A DNA stretch of 64,000 bases from Geodermatophilus marinus (GTDB taxonomy: Bacteria; Actinomycetota; Actinomycetes; Mycobacteriales; Geodermatophilaceae). Below, one piece after another: positions 35,054 through 43,347 of this stretch. Within the stretch, counting starts at the first letter, position 1; each line of letters starts with the position of its first letter. The notes beneath the pieces were generated by a model. The model was not told the DNA's origin and made no database searches. It saw only the letters and a list, made by a program, of their open reading frames with translations. Position numbers and translations under genes: made by a program. The stretch covers positions 62,001 through 126,000 of the forward strand of contig NZ_QVQH01000004.1 in NCBI RefSeq assembly GCF_003428645.1, given 5' to 3'.

Positions 35054-35790
35054 CGGGGGCGGGTGGTCGAGTAGAGGTGGCTGTCGGGGAACTGCGCGGC
35101 GCTGAGCACCGGGCCGACGACGACCACCGCCGTCCGGCGCACCCCCGCGGCCTCGACCTGCGCGGCGATGCCGCCGAGCGTGCCGCGCAGCACCAGCTCG
35201 TCGTCCCGGCTGGCGCGGGCCACCACCGCGACCGCGCCGTCGGCCCCGTAGTGCTCGGCCAGCTGCGGGGCGAGCTCGGCGATCCGCTGCACCGCCAGGT
35301 GCAGCACGATCGTGGCGCCGGTGGCCGCGTAGGCGGCCAGCTCCTCACCCGGGGGCATCGGCGTCGACCGCGCCGAGGTCCGCGTGAGGACGACGGTCTG
35401 CCCCACCCCGGGCACCGTCAGCTCCCGCTTCAGCGCCGCCGCGGCCGCGGCGAACGCCGGGACCCCGGGCACCACCTCGTAGGGCACCCCAGCCGCGTCG
35501 AGCCGGCGCATCTGCTCGGCCATCGCGCTCCAGATCGACGGGTCCCCGCTGTGCAGCCGGGCCACGTCCAGCCCCGCCCCGTGCGCGGCGACCAGCTCGG
35601 CGGTGATCGCGTCGAGGTCGAGGTCGGCGGTGTCGACCAGCCGGGCGCCGGGCGGGGCGGTGTCGAGCAGCTCCCGGGGCACCAGGGCACCGGCGTACAG
35701 GCAGACCGGGGCGGTGGCGATGATCCGCGCGGCCCGCAGGGTGACCAGGTCAGCGGCCCCCGGCCCCGCCCCGACGAAGAACACGGTCAC
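35050..35790 (-). CDS. cobM: Precorrin-4 C11-methyltransferase
   Basis: A 246-residue SAM-dependent tetrapyrrole methylase. Signatures: FFVGAGPGAADLVTLRA at the start, YAGALVPRELL, LHSGDPSIWSA and the VVPGVPAFAAAAAALKREL segment. GTG 35790 lies 27 bases from a block of 84-bp repeats that separates it from cobL upstream. Confidence 0.94.
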   Translation of the reverse strand: MTVFFVGAGPGAADLVTLRAARIIATAPVCLYAGALVPRELLDTAPPGARLVDTADLDLDAITAELVAAHGAGLDVARLHSGDPSIWSAMAEQMRRLDAAGVPYEVVPGVPAFAAAAAALKRELTVPGVGQTVVLTRTSARSTPMPPGEELAAYAATGATIVLHLAVQRIAELAPQLAEHYGADGAVAVVARASRDDELVLRGTLGGIAAQVEAAGVRRTAVVVVGPVLSAAQFPDSHLYSTTRPR

Positions 35791-35816
35791 GGCGACATCG
35801 TCGTCCTACCGGACGA

Positions 35817-36152
35817 CACCGCCTCCACGTGCCGTCCCCGGCCACCGCGGAGCCCGCCCGGTCCCTCGTCGGGGACCCTCCGGGCCCCGCTCCTCACGCC
35901 CACCGCCTCCACGTGCCGTCCCCGGCCACCGCGGAGCCCACCCGGCCCCTCGTCGGGGACCCTCCGGGCCCCGCTCCTCACGCCCACCGCCTCCACGTGC
36001 CGTCCTCGGCCACCGCGGAGCCCACCCGGCCCCTCGTCGGGGACCCTCCGGGCCCCGCTCCTCACGCCCACCGCCTCCACGTGCCGTCCCCGGCCACCGC
36101 GGAGCCCACCCGGCCCCTCGTCGGGGACCCTCCGGGCCCGGCCCGTCACGGC
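35817..36152. repeat. Four 84-bp tandem repeats between cobL and cobM
   Basis: Head-to-tail copies start at 35817, 35901, 35985 and 36069 (CACCGCCTCCACGTGCCGTC...). They differ at only a few positions; the last copy diverges in its final ~18 bases. Each unit has a CCCCTCGTCGGGG hairpin and a CACGTG. The repeat fills the whole 370-bp space; it is open in several frames because 84 is divisible by three, but none has a start or ribosome site that looks real. Confidence 0.97.
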
Positions 36153-36160
36153 CACGCCGC

Positions 36161-37366
36161 TCACTTCGCCACGGACCAGATCGTCACGGGCATCGCGGGC
36201 TTCCAGCCGGTGAACCCGCCGACCGGTTCGGCGCGGTGGACGGCGAGGCGCACCAGCTCCCCGCCGATCCGGGCGTGCCAGGCGGCGAGCACCGCCTCGC
36301 TCTCGACGGTGACCGCGTTGGCGGCCAGCCGCCCGCCCGGCGGCAGCACCTCCCAGCAGGCGTCGAGCAGCAGCGGGGTGGTCAGCCCGCCGCCGATGAA
36401 GACCGCGTCCGGGGCCGGGAGCCGGGTGAGCACCTCCGGGGCGTGGCCGTGCACCACCCGCAGGTACGGGACGCCGAGCCGCGCGGCGTTGCGGGCGATC
36501 CGCTCGGCCCGCTCCGCGGAGGCCTCCACGGCGATCGCGCGGGAGGTGGGGTGGGCCCGCATCCACTCGATGCCGATCGACCCGGACCCGGCGCCGACGT
36601 CCCACAGCAGCTGGCCGGGGACCGCGGCCAGGCGGGACAGGGTCACCGCCCGGACCTCCGAGCGGGTCAGCTGGCCGTCGGACTCGTAGGCGGCGTCGGG
36701 CAGCCCCGGCGTGGTGGGCAGCGGGAGCGTGCCCCGGTCGGCCCGGCACTCGACGGCGGTGACCACCAGCGCGGGGGCCGGCTGCGACCAGCCGGCCGCC
36801 GTGCCGGTGCGCACCTCCTCCTGCGGGCCGCCGAGCCCGCCGAGCACGGTGAGCCGGCTCTGCCCGTAGCCGCGCTCGGCCAGCAGCGCCGCCACCTGCG
36901 CCGGGGTGCCGCCGTCGGAGCCGAGGACCAGCAGCCGCCGGCCGGGCTGCACGTGCGGGTGCAGCAGCTCCACCGGCCGGCCGACCAGGCTGACGACGTC
37001 GGTCTCCTCGACCGCCCAGCCCAGCCGGGCGCAGGCCAGCGACACCGACGAGGGCGCGGGGAGCACCCGGACCCGGTCGTGCCCGAGCAGCCGGGTGAGG
37101 GTGGTGCCGATGCCGGAGAGCATGGGGTCACCGCTGGCCAGCACGACGACCGCGCGACCGGCGTGCTCCTCGACCAGCCCCGGCAGCGACTCGCTCAGCG
37201 GCGAGGGCCAGGGCACCCGCCGGGCGGTGACCGACGGCGGGACGAGGTCCAGCTGGCGGGCGCTGCCGAGCAGCACCTCGGCGCGCTCGACCTCCGCCCG
37301 GGACGCCGGGGCGAGCCCCTCCCAGCCGTCGGCCCCGATGCCCACCACGACCAGCGGGGTGCTCAC
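36161..37366 (-). CDS. cobL: Precorrin-6Y C5,15-methyltransferase (decarboxylating)
   Basis: A 401-residue bifunctional enzyme. The N-terminal tetrapyrrole methylase domain (about 5-190: VVGIGADGWEGL, LASGDPMLSGIGTTL) and C-terminal CbiT-like domain (about 225-400: DVGAGSGSIGIEWMR, FIGGGLTTPLLLDACWEVLPPGG read in parts) methylate C5 and C15 and remove the C12 acetate carboxyl. GTG 37366 overlaps the peptide deformylase stop. Confidence 0.94.
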   Translation of the reverse strand: MSTPLVVVGIGADGWEGLAPASRAEVERAEVLLGSARQLDLVPPSVTARRVPWPSPLSESLPGLVEEHAGRAVVVLASGDPMLSGIGTTLTRLLGHDRVRVLPAPSSVSLACARLGWAVEETDVVSLVGRPVELLHPHVQPGRRLLVLGSDGGTPAQVAALLAERGYGQSRLTVLGGLGGPQEEVRTGTAAGWSQPAPALVVTAVECRADRGTLPLPTTPGLPDAAYESDGQLTRSEVRAVTLSRLAAVPGQLLWDVGAGSGSIGIEWMRAHPTSRAIAVEASAERAERIARNAARLGVPYLRVVHGHAPEVLTRLPAPDAVFIGGGLTTPLLLDACWEVLPPGGRLAANAVTVESEAVLAAWHARIGGELVRLAVHRAEPVGGFTGWKPAMPVTIWSVAK

Positions 37367-37920
37367 GCCGGCAGCTCCCCCTCCGGGCCCGCCGCCTCGG
37401 CCAGCAGCCGTTCCCGCAGCTCGGCGGGCAGCCGGTCGACGTACACGGTGCCGTCGAGGTGGTCGACCTCGTGCTGGAGGCAGCGGGCGGCCATCCCGGT
37501 CGCCTCGATCGAGACCGGCAGGCCGGCGGCGTCCACGCCGTCCACCCGGGCGCGGAAGGCCCGCGGCAGCTCGGCGTACGGGCCGGGCACGGAGAGGCAG
37601 CCCTCTTCGGTGACCTCCTCGGCCGGCTCCCCCTCGTGCGGCTCGAGGACGGTGAGCTCCGGGTTGACGACGTAGCCGACGACGTCCTCCCCGCGGGCGT
37701 CGGGGCAGTCGATGACGAACACGCGGGCGTCGACGCCGATCTGGTTGGCCGCCAGGCCCACGCCGTCGGCGGCCTCCATCGAGGCGAACATGTCGAGGAC
37801 CAGGCGGCGCAGGTCCTTGCCGAAGTCGGTGACCGGCGCGCACGGCCGGTGCAGGACCGGGTCGCCGCCGTAGGTGACGATCGGCCGGGCAGTGCCGGAG
37901 TACCGGCCGGGCAGGCGCAT
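37363..37920 (-). CDS. def: Peptide deformylase
   Basis: A 185-residue metalloenzyme that removes N-formyl groups from nascent proteins. All three motifs are present: GVGLAANQIG (motif 1), EGCLSVP (motif 2, Cys ligand) and QHEVDHLDG (motif 3, HExxH type). It is probably leaderless, since TAGGAT lies 8 bases before ATG 37920. It is translationally coupled to cobL by a GTGA overlap, an odd partnership. Confidence 0.93.
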   Translation of the reverse strand: MRLPGRYSGTARPIVTYGGDPVLHRPCAPVTDFGKDLRRLVLDMFASMEAADGVGLAANQIGVDARVFVIDCPDARGEDVVGYVVNPELTVLEPHEGEPAEEVTEEGCLSVPGPYAELPRAFRARVDGVDAAGLPVSIEATGMAARCLQHEVDHLDGTVYVDRLPAELRERLLAEAAGPEGELPA

Positions 37921-37928
37921 GAGCGCCG

Positions 37929-37934
37929 ATCCTA
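37929..37934 (-). promoter_or_regulatory. -10 box of the def promoter (leaderless)
   Basis: TAGGAT on the minus strand, 8 bases from the def ATG. Confidence 0.45.
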
Positions 37935-37953
37935 GGGAGCCCCGGCGCGCCGC

Positions 37954-38028
37954 CCCACCGTGCACCTCCGCGGGTGCCTCGTGCTGTGCTTGCGCAGAGC
38001 ACGAGGTCACGGGGAGGTGCACGGTGGG
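37954..38028 (+). promoter_or_regulatory. Two-part perfect hairpin masking the cobD ribosome site and start
   Basis: Outer arms CCCACCGTGCACCTCC (37954-37969) and GGAGGTGCACGGTGGG (38013-38028) pair over 16 bp. Inner arms CCTCGTGCT (37977-37985) and AGCACGAGG (37998-38006) pair over 9 bp. The right outer arm contains the cobD ribosome site (GGGGAGG, 38011-38017) and the GTG start (38024). The left arm sits near the -35 region of the divergent def promoter. Confidence 0.85.
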
Positions 38029-39130
38029 CTCACCGACCGCGGCCGGGCTGGCCCTGGGGGCCCTGGCCGACCTGCTGCTCGCCGATCCCCGGCGCGGGCA
38101 CCCGGTCGCCGGCTTCGGCCGCCTGGCCGCTGCCCTGGAGCGCCGCGCCTGGCGGGACTCGCGGTCCGCCGGGGCCGGGTACGCCGCGCTCCTCGTGGGC
38201 GGGGCGGCCGGTGCGGGCCTGGTGCTGGACCGCGCCACCCGCGGCCGGCCGGTGCTGCGGACGGCGGTGACCGCCGCGGCCACCTGGACGGTGCTGGGCG
38301 GCACCTCGCTGGGCCGCGCGGCCGGGGCGCTGCACCGGGAGCTGGACGGCGGCGACCTGCCCGCGGCCCGGGTCCTCCTCCCGGCGCTCGCCGGCCGCGA
38401 CCCGAGCGCCCTCGACGCGGGCGAGCTGGCCCGGGCGACCGTCGAGTCGGTCGCGGAGAACACCTCCGACGCCGCCGTGGCGCCCCTGCTGTGGGGGGCC
38501 GTCGCGGGGCTGCCGGGCCTGCTGGGGTACCGCGCGGTCAACACCCTCGACGCCATGGTCGGCCACCGCTCCCCCCGGTACGCCCGGTTCGGCTGGGCCG
38601 CCGCGCGCGCCGACGACGTCGCCAACTGGCTGCCGGCCCGGGTGACCGCCGCCCTCACCGTGGCCGCGGCCCCGGTGGCAGGCGGGTCGGCGGCCGGGGC
38701 GCTGCGCACCTGGTGGCGGGACGGCGCGGCGCACCCGAGCCCGAACTCCGGCCGGTGCGAGGCCGGCCTGGCCGGGGCCCTCGGCCTGCGCCTGGGCGGC
38801 CGCAACGTCTACGGCGACCGGGTGGAGGAGCGGCCCGCGCTCGGCAGCGGCCGGCCCGCGGGCCCCGACGACGTGCCCCGCGCGGTGCGGCTGTCCCGGG
38901 CGGTGTGGCTGTCGGCCGCCGTCCTCGCCGCCGCGGTGCGCGCCGCCGCGGGCGCGCGGCGGCCCGCACCGGGTCAGCGGAGGGTGTCGGCGAGCGGCCG
39001 CGCCGGGGCCAGCCGCCACGCGTCCGGGACCGCCTCCGGGGCGGTCGCGGGGGCGTCGGTGGCCCGGCGCCGCGGCGCGACCGGTGCGAGGTCGAGGACC
39101 ATCCGGGTCGGCGCGAAGGCCTCGGCGTAG
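38024..39130 (+). CDS. cobD: Adenosylcobinamide-phosphate synthase (CobD/CbiB)
   Basis: A 368-residue membrane enzyme that attaches aminopropanol (or its phosphate) to adenosylcobyric acid. Signatures: GALADLLLADPRRGHPVAGFGR, ATVESVAENTSDAAVAPLLW (residues about 140-160) and RAVNTLDAMVGHRSPRY, PARVTA. GTG 38024 has the ribosome site GGGGAGG. The final ~50 residues are Arg/Ala/Ser-rich, extend past the usual family length and overlap the convergent PIG-L gene by 157 bases; either a real tail or a decayed stop. Confidence 0.9.
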   Translation: MGSPTAAGLALGALADLLLADPRRGHPVAGFGRLAAALERRAWRDSRSAGAGYAALLVGGAAGAGLVLDRATRGRPVLRTAVTAAATWTVLGGTSLGRAAGALHRELDGGDLPAARVLLPALAGRDPSALDAGELARATVESVAENTSDAAVAPLLWGAVAGLPGLLGYRAVNTLDAMVGHRSPRYARFGWAAARADDVANWLPARVTAALTVAAAPVAGGSAAGALRTWWRDGAAHPSPNSGRCEAGLAGALGLRLGGRNVYGDRVEERPALGSGRPAGPDDVPRAVRLSRAVWLSAAVLAAAVRAAAGARRPAPGQRRVSASGRAGASRHASGTASGAVAGASVARRRGATGARSRTIRVGAKASA

Positions 39131-39702
39131 CCGATCCGCGCCTGCGCGCCCCAGTGGCGGGCCGAGGCGACGACGGCGTCCGGCTCGACCATGGCCGACA
39201 GCTCCACCTGCGAGGCGTGCGCGCCGAGCGCGGCGAGCTTGCCGGAGAGGTAGGCGGTGACGTCGACGAACACCGACGGGGCGAAGGCCAGCGTCGAGGG
39301 GCTCTGGTAGTGCAGCACCCGGGAGAGCCGCCGGGCCGCCGAGAGGGTCACGGCCGCGACCGCGCGGTGGTCCTGGTGGCTGTCGTCGGGGGCGTGCACG
39401 TAGACCAGGTCGGCGCCGGTCTCCTCGATCGTTCGCTCCACGACGCGCACGGTGGCCGCGTCGGCGGTCACGAGGCAGTCGGTCTGCCCGCCCCACCGCA
39501 GCCGGGCACCGAGGGCGCGGGCGGCCTGCTCCTGCTCGGCGCGGCGGCCGGCCACCCGCCGGCTGTCGCCCGGGCCGTTCTCCCCGCCGGTCATCACCAG
39601 CACGGTGACCGCGTCGCCGGCGGCCGCGTGGGCCAGCAGGGTGGCGCCGCAGCCGAGCTCGACGTCGTCGGGGTGGGCCCCCACGGCGAGGACGTTACGC
39701 AT
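38974..39702 (-). CDS. PIG-L family deacetylase
   Basis: A 242-residue zinc-dependent N-acetylglucosaminyl-type deacetylase. Zn ligands appear in AHPDDVE near the N-terminus and in DSHQDHRAV near residue 115. The family includes MshB, mycothiol conjugate amidase and sugar deacetylases. ATG 39702 (rather than 39732) begins directly before the fold. It overlaps the secreted-protein gene upstream by 8 bases and ends the exosortase cluster, so a cell-surface or glycan substrate is plausible. Confidence 0.85.
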   Translation of the reverse strand: MRNVLAVGAHPDDVELGCGATLLAHAAAGDAVTVLVMTGGENGPGDSRRVAGRRAEQEQAARALGARLRWGGQTDCLVTADAATVRVVERTIEETGADLVYVHAPDDSHQDHRAVAAVTLSAARRLSRVLHYQSPSTLAFAPSVFVDVTAYLSGKLAALGAHASQVELSAMVEPDAVVASARHWGAQARIGYAEAFAPTRMVLDLAPVAPRRRATDAPATAPEAVPDAWRLAPARPLADTLR

Positions 39703-40255
39703 CGTCGCCGCCCGCCGGGGCCGCGGCCGCACCCCGCCGGCGGGACCGGTGCAGGGCGAACGCGCCGACCAGACCGGCCGCGGCCAGCGCGATGACCGGG
39801 CCGGTGCCGTTGCCGTCGGCCGGCATCTGCGTGGCCGACGGGCAGACCTTCGAGTACGTCATGGACGGCTGGTACCGCAGGGTCGTCCCGTCGAGGACCC
39901 AGCGCGCGTCGCCGTACAGGTCGGCGTTCGTGATCCGCACCGTGAACGCGCCGTGGTGCGTGCCCGGCTGGAAGGTCGTCGGCTGCACCCCCTGCAGCCG
40001 GGTCGGGTGGGCCTGGTTGCGGGAGCCGCGCGCGATGGTGACCGGCGCGCCGTACGTGCTGACGTAGCCGACGACGACGGTGTAGCTGCCGTCGCGGTGG
40101 TCGGTGTAGCAGTCCACGATGCCGCGCACGCCGCCGGTCGCCCCGGCCGTGCCCGGTGCGGCGACCAGCGCGACGGCGGCCAGGGCCGCGACCAGCAGGG
40201 CCCGGGCGAGGCGCGCGGTGGCGCGCGCGAGCGGGGTGTCCTGGGTGCCTTGCAT
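39695..40255 (-). CDS. Secreted protein with exosortase-type C-terminal sorting region
   Basis: A 186-residue exported protein. Residues about 18-40 form a signal peptide (basic start, ALLVAALAAVALVAAPGTAGA). The mature part has two Cys and a beta-rich character (GSYTVVVGYVSTYGAPVTI; AFTVRITNADLYG). The C-terminus has a polar linker (MPADGNGTGP), a hydrophobic helix (VIALAAAGLVGAFAL) and a basic stop (HRSRRRG): the three-part form of sortase/exosortase substrates. No LPxTG is present. It lies in one operon direction with the exosortase-like gene, the obvious candidate enzyme. Confidence 0.78.
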   Translation of the reverse strand: MQGTQDTPLARATARLARALLVAALAAVALVAAPGTAGATGGVRGIVDCYTDHRDGSYTVVVGYVSTYGAPVTIARGSRNQAHPTRLQGVQPTTFQPGTHHGAFTVRITNADLYGDARWVLDGTTLRYQPSMTYSKVCPSATQMPADGNGTGPVIALAAAGLVGAFALHRSRRRGAAAAPAGGDDA

Positions 40256-40400
40256 GGCGTCGTCCTCGTCTTCCCGGGGCGATCGGCCCGCCCCTCGGAA
40301 GGGGCATCGGCAGCGCGCCGTGCGCGGTCGAGCGCGGGGGCGGCGGGGTCACCCGGAGGGGGTGCGCCGGCCACCGGTGAGCGGGGTCCCGGGTGCCCGC

Positions 40401-41138
40401 TCAGACGGGGGCGGGCGACCCGGTGCCGGCGAGCACGGCCAGGGCGACCGCGGCCGCCGACGGCAGGTCGTCGACGACCGCCCACGCCCGCGGCTCGTCG
40501 GGGGCCGCGGCGTGCTCGCCCTGCCGGACCCGCACGGCGTGCGCGCCGACCGCGGCGGCGACCGCGACGTCCTTGGCCGGCCGGTCCCCGATCACCAGGA
40601 GCCGGTCCGCGGGCACGCCCAGCCGGGCGGCCAGGGCCCGCAGCCCGGCGGGGTGCGGCTTGCGGACCCCGCGCCCGCCGAGCGCGTCGGTGACCACCAC
40701 GGCCGGCAGCAGCGCGCCCAGGCCGGTGGCGGCGAGCTTGGCCGCCTGCATGGCGGGGTTGCCGTCGGTGAGGCAGCCGAGGGGCGCCGCGGCCGCCAGC
40801 GCGCGCAGCGCCGCCGCGACCCCCGGGTAGGGGGCGAGCCGGGCGGGGCGGTGCCCCGTGAAGGCGGCCACGAGCGCGGGCACGTGCTCGCCGAGCCGCC
40901 GGGCCGGGACGCCGGCGGCCAGCAGCGCGCGGTCGATCGTGCCGCCGGTGTCCGACCCGGCGGCCAGCTCGGCGGCCAGGGCGGCGTGCACCGCCTCCCC
41001 GTCCAGGCCGCGCGTGCCGGCCGCCCGGTCGACGGCGGCGGCGGCGCCGGCGAGGTAGCCGGCCTGGGGGAAGAGGGTGTCGTCGAGGTCGACGACCACC
41101 CCGAGCGGCGGCGGCCCCGGGAAGGGGGGCGGGGTCAC
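40401..41138 (-). CDS. HAD-family hydrolase
   Basis: A 245-residue haloacid dehalogenase-like phosphatase: motif I VVDLDDTLFP (about residue 15), a helical cap, motif II CLTDGNP, Lys in KPHPAGL, and motif IV VIGDRPAKDV. GTG 41138 overlaps the epimerase stop (GTGA). Substrate unknown; within this cluster it may dephosphorylate a sugar phosphate. Confidence 0.85.
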   Translation of the reverse strand: MTPPPFPGPPPLGVVVDLDDTLFPQAGYLAGAAAAVDRAAGTRGLDGEAVHAALAAELAAGSDTGGTIDRALLAAGVPARRLGEHVPALVAAFTGHRPARLAPYPGVAAALRALAAAAPLGCLTDGNPAMQAAKLAATGLGALLPAVVVTDALGGRGVRKPHPAGLRALAARLGVPADRLLVIGDRPAKDVAVAAAVGAHAVRVRQGEHAAAPDEPRAWAVVDDLPSAAAVALAVLAGTGSPAPV

Positions 41139-42298
41139 CACGGCAGCCGGCCGTCGGTGTGGTCGGGCTCCTCGAGGGCCAGGAGCGCGTCGGTGCGCGG
41201 GTCGGCGAGCACGGCGGCGACCCGCGCACCCGTCGTCCCGTCGCCGTAGGGGCAGGGCAGCGCGGCCGCGCGGGCCTGGCCCTCGGGGCTGGTGTGCGCC
41301 GCGGCGGCGGTGAGGACGGCGGCGGCCGCGCGGTCGTCGGTGAGCCCGGCCAGGGTGGTCGTCCCGGCCTCGACCCCCTCCCACCGCGGGGTGGAGCGGC
41401 GCAGCACCACGACCGGCACGCCCAGGTAGGCCGCCTCCTCCTGGATGCCGCCGGAGTCGGTGACCGCCAGGCGGGACCGGCCGAGGGCGGCGAGCAGGTC
41501 GTCGTGGCCGACCGGCCCCGACAGCGTGACCCCGGGGGCGTCGAGCTCCGCGGCCAGCCCCGCCGACGCGAGGCGGGCGGCGGTCCGGGGGTGCACGGGG
41601 AACGTGACCGGGCCGACCCGCTCGGCCAGCGCGCGGACGACGGCCACCAGCCGGGCCAGCCGCACCGGGTCGTCCACGTTCGTCGGGCGGTGCGCGGTCA
41701 CGAGCACGCCGCGCCGCTCGGCGACCGGCACCGGCCGCACCCCGCGGGCGACGAGGGTGTCGACGACGGGGTTGCCGACGACGAGGACCCGCTCGGCGGG
41801 CACCCCCTCGGCGGCCAGGAACGCCGCCGCCCGCTCGGTCGGCGCGAAGTGCAGCGACGCGACCGCGGCGGCGACCCGCCGGTTGACCTCCTCCACGCTG
41901 CGCGCGTTGAGGCTGCGCAGGCCCGCCTCCACGTGCGCGAAGGGCACGCCGGCGGCGCGGGCGGCCAGCGCGTAGGCGGGCACGGTGGCCGTGTCGCCGA
42001 GCGCCAGGACGACGTCCGGGGCGCAGGTCGCGACCGCCCGGGCGGCGTCGGCGTGCAGGGCCCCGGCGCGCGCGGCGGGGTCGGCGGTGGGCAGCTCGAA
42101 GCGCAGGGTCGGCGTGAGCCCGAGCGCCTCCTGGAGCCGGCGGCCCATGGCCGGGTCGGTGTGCTGGCCGGTGTCGACGACGTGCACCCGGTGCCCGGCC
42201 GCGGCGAGCGCGGCGACCACCGGGGCGAGCTTGACCACCTCGGGGCGGGTGCCGAAGGGCACCAGCACGCTGCGCCGGCGCGGCTCCCGCGGTGTCAC
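41135..42298 (-). CDS. wecB: UDP-N-acetylglucosamine 2-epimerase (WecB-like)
   Basis: A 387-residue non-hydrolysing epimerase that interconverts UDP-GlcNAc and UDP-ManNAc. Motifs: FGTRPEVVKLAPV, DTGQHTD, HVEAGLRSLN, VEEVNRRV, TAHRPTNVD (usually TxHRREN) and TDSGGIQEEA. Both overlaps (ATP-grasp before, HAD after) are GTGA. It would supply ManNAc units to the glycosyltransferase at the head of the operon (inference). Confidence 0.9.
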   Translation of the reverse strand: MTPREPRRRSVLVPFGTRPEVVKLAPVVAALAAAGHRVHVVDTGQHTDPAMGRRLQEALGLTPTLRFELPTADPAARAGALHADAARAVATCAPDVVLALGDTATVPAYALAARAAGVPFAHVEAGLRSLNARSVEEVNRRVAAAVASLHFAPTERAAAFLAAEGVPAERVLVVGNPVVDTLVARGVRPVPVAERRGVLVTAHRPTNVDDPVRLARLVAVVRALAERVGPVTFPVHPRTAARLASAGLAAELDAPGVTLSGPVGHDDLLAALGRSRLAVTDSGGIQEEAAYLGVPVVVLRRSTPRWEGVEAGTTTLAGLTDDRAAAAVLTAAAAHTSPEGQARAAALPCPYGDGTTGARVAAVLADPRTDALLALEEPDHTDGRLPW

Positions 42299-43347
42299 GC
42301 CCGCACCGCCACCGGCGCGCAGGGGTCGGCGACCGGGCGGCCGTCGTCGCTGGTGTAGGTCTCGGCGTGGTAGCGGCTCATCCGGACGCCGGGGGTGAAC
42401 CACAGCAGCGGCAGGTCGGCGTCCGGGTCGCGGACCCCGGTGAGGTAGGCGCTCACGACGTCCGCCCCCGCGGCCAGGGTGAGCGGCAGGCCGCCGGAGA
42501 AGCGCGGGTTGACCTCGACGACGGTCACCCGCCCGTCGTCGCCGACGAAGCCCTGCACGTTGGCCGGGCCGGTCAGCCCGACCGCGGCCAGCGCGTCGGC
42601 CACGACCGCGGTGACCGCGGCGGAGTCGAAGGTGCTGCCCTTGACCGAGATGCCGGCCCTGGTCTCCTCGCGCCAGCGCGGGACCACGGTGCGCAGCTCG
42701 CCGTCGCGGCCGACCAGCGCGTCGGCCGTCCACTCCCGGCCGGCCAGCCGGCTCTGCGCGACCAGGTCCGGGTCGGCCGCGAGCGCGGCGGCGACCTCGG
42801 CGGCGGTCGCGAGCAGCCGGACCCCGCGGCTGCCGCGCCCCGCGCGCGGCTTGACCACCCAGGGCCCGGGGACGCCGGGCAGGTCCGCCGCCCGGGCAGC
42901 GGTCGCCGGGTGCGGCACACCGGTCGCCCGCATCCGCTCGGCGAACCGGGCCTTGTCGCAGCACACCCGCACCGCCGCGGGCGGGGCCGGCCAGGTGGCG
43001 ACCCCGGCCGCGGCCAGCCGGGCGGCGCCGGCGGCCAGGGCCGGGAGCTCCTCGGCCACGGTCGGCACCAGGGCGTCGGCGCCGTAGGCGGTGGCCACCC
43101 CGATCAGCGCGTCCACGAAGCGCGGGTGGTCCGCGCGCGGCACGGTGACCGCGACGTCGGCCAGGGCGCCGCCGGCCGCCGTCCAGTCGGCGTCGGCGGC
43201 GACCACCCGGTGGCCGAGGGCGACCAGGCGGCGGACCACCGCGACCCCGGCCGGGCCGCCGGAGCCGGTCACCAGCACGGCGGGCGGCGTCCGGGGGCCG
43301 GCCGCGACCCGCGGGGCGGGCACGGCGGGGGCGGGCGAGCGGGTCAC
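42295..43347 (-). CDS. ATP-grasp enzyme (carbamoyl-phosphate-synthase-like)
   Basis: A 350-residue protein with an N-terminal Rossmann-like part (VLVTGSGGPAGVAVVRRLVALG) and an ATP-grasp domain (WVVKPRAGRGSRGVR near residue 170; VVEVNPRFSGGLPL near 295). Such enzymes join a carboxylate to an amine, thiol or similar group through an acyl phosphate. Coupled by GTGA overlaps to the exosortase-like gene and wecB. Substrate unknown; modification of a glycan or peptide is possible. Confidence 0.87.
   Translation of the reverse strand: MTRSPAPAVPAPRVAAGPRTPPAVLVTGSGGPAGVAVVRRLVALGHRVVAADADWTAAGGALADVAVTVPRADHPRFVDALIGVATAYGADALVPTVAEELPALAAGAARLAAAGVATWPAPPAAVRVCCDKARFAERMRATGVPHPATAARAADLPGVPGPWVVKPRAGRGSRGVRLLATAAEVAAALAADPDLVAQSRLAGREWTADALVGRDGELRTVVPRWREETRAGISVKGSTFDSAAVTAVVADALAAVGLTGPANVQGFVGDDGRVTVVEVNPRFSGGLPLTLAAGADVVSAYLTGVRDPDADLPLLWFTPGVRMSRYHAETYTSDDGRPVADPCAPVAVRA

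Noticed and set aside
36161-36240. Rho-independent terminator for cobL within the repeat block
   Set aside because: Hairpins exist in each repeat but without T-tracts, and cobM-cobK downstream are on the same strand, so termination cannot be claimed.
35829-36689. A repetitive protein encoded by the 84-bp repeats
   Set aside because: The frame stays open only because the unit length is a multiple of three. Other frames are open too, no ribosome site or signal is present, and the frame continues antisense to cobL.
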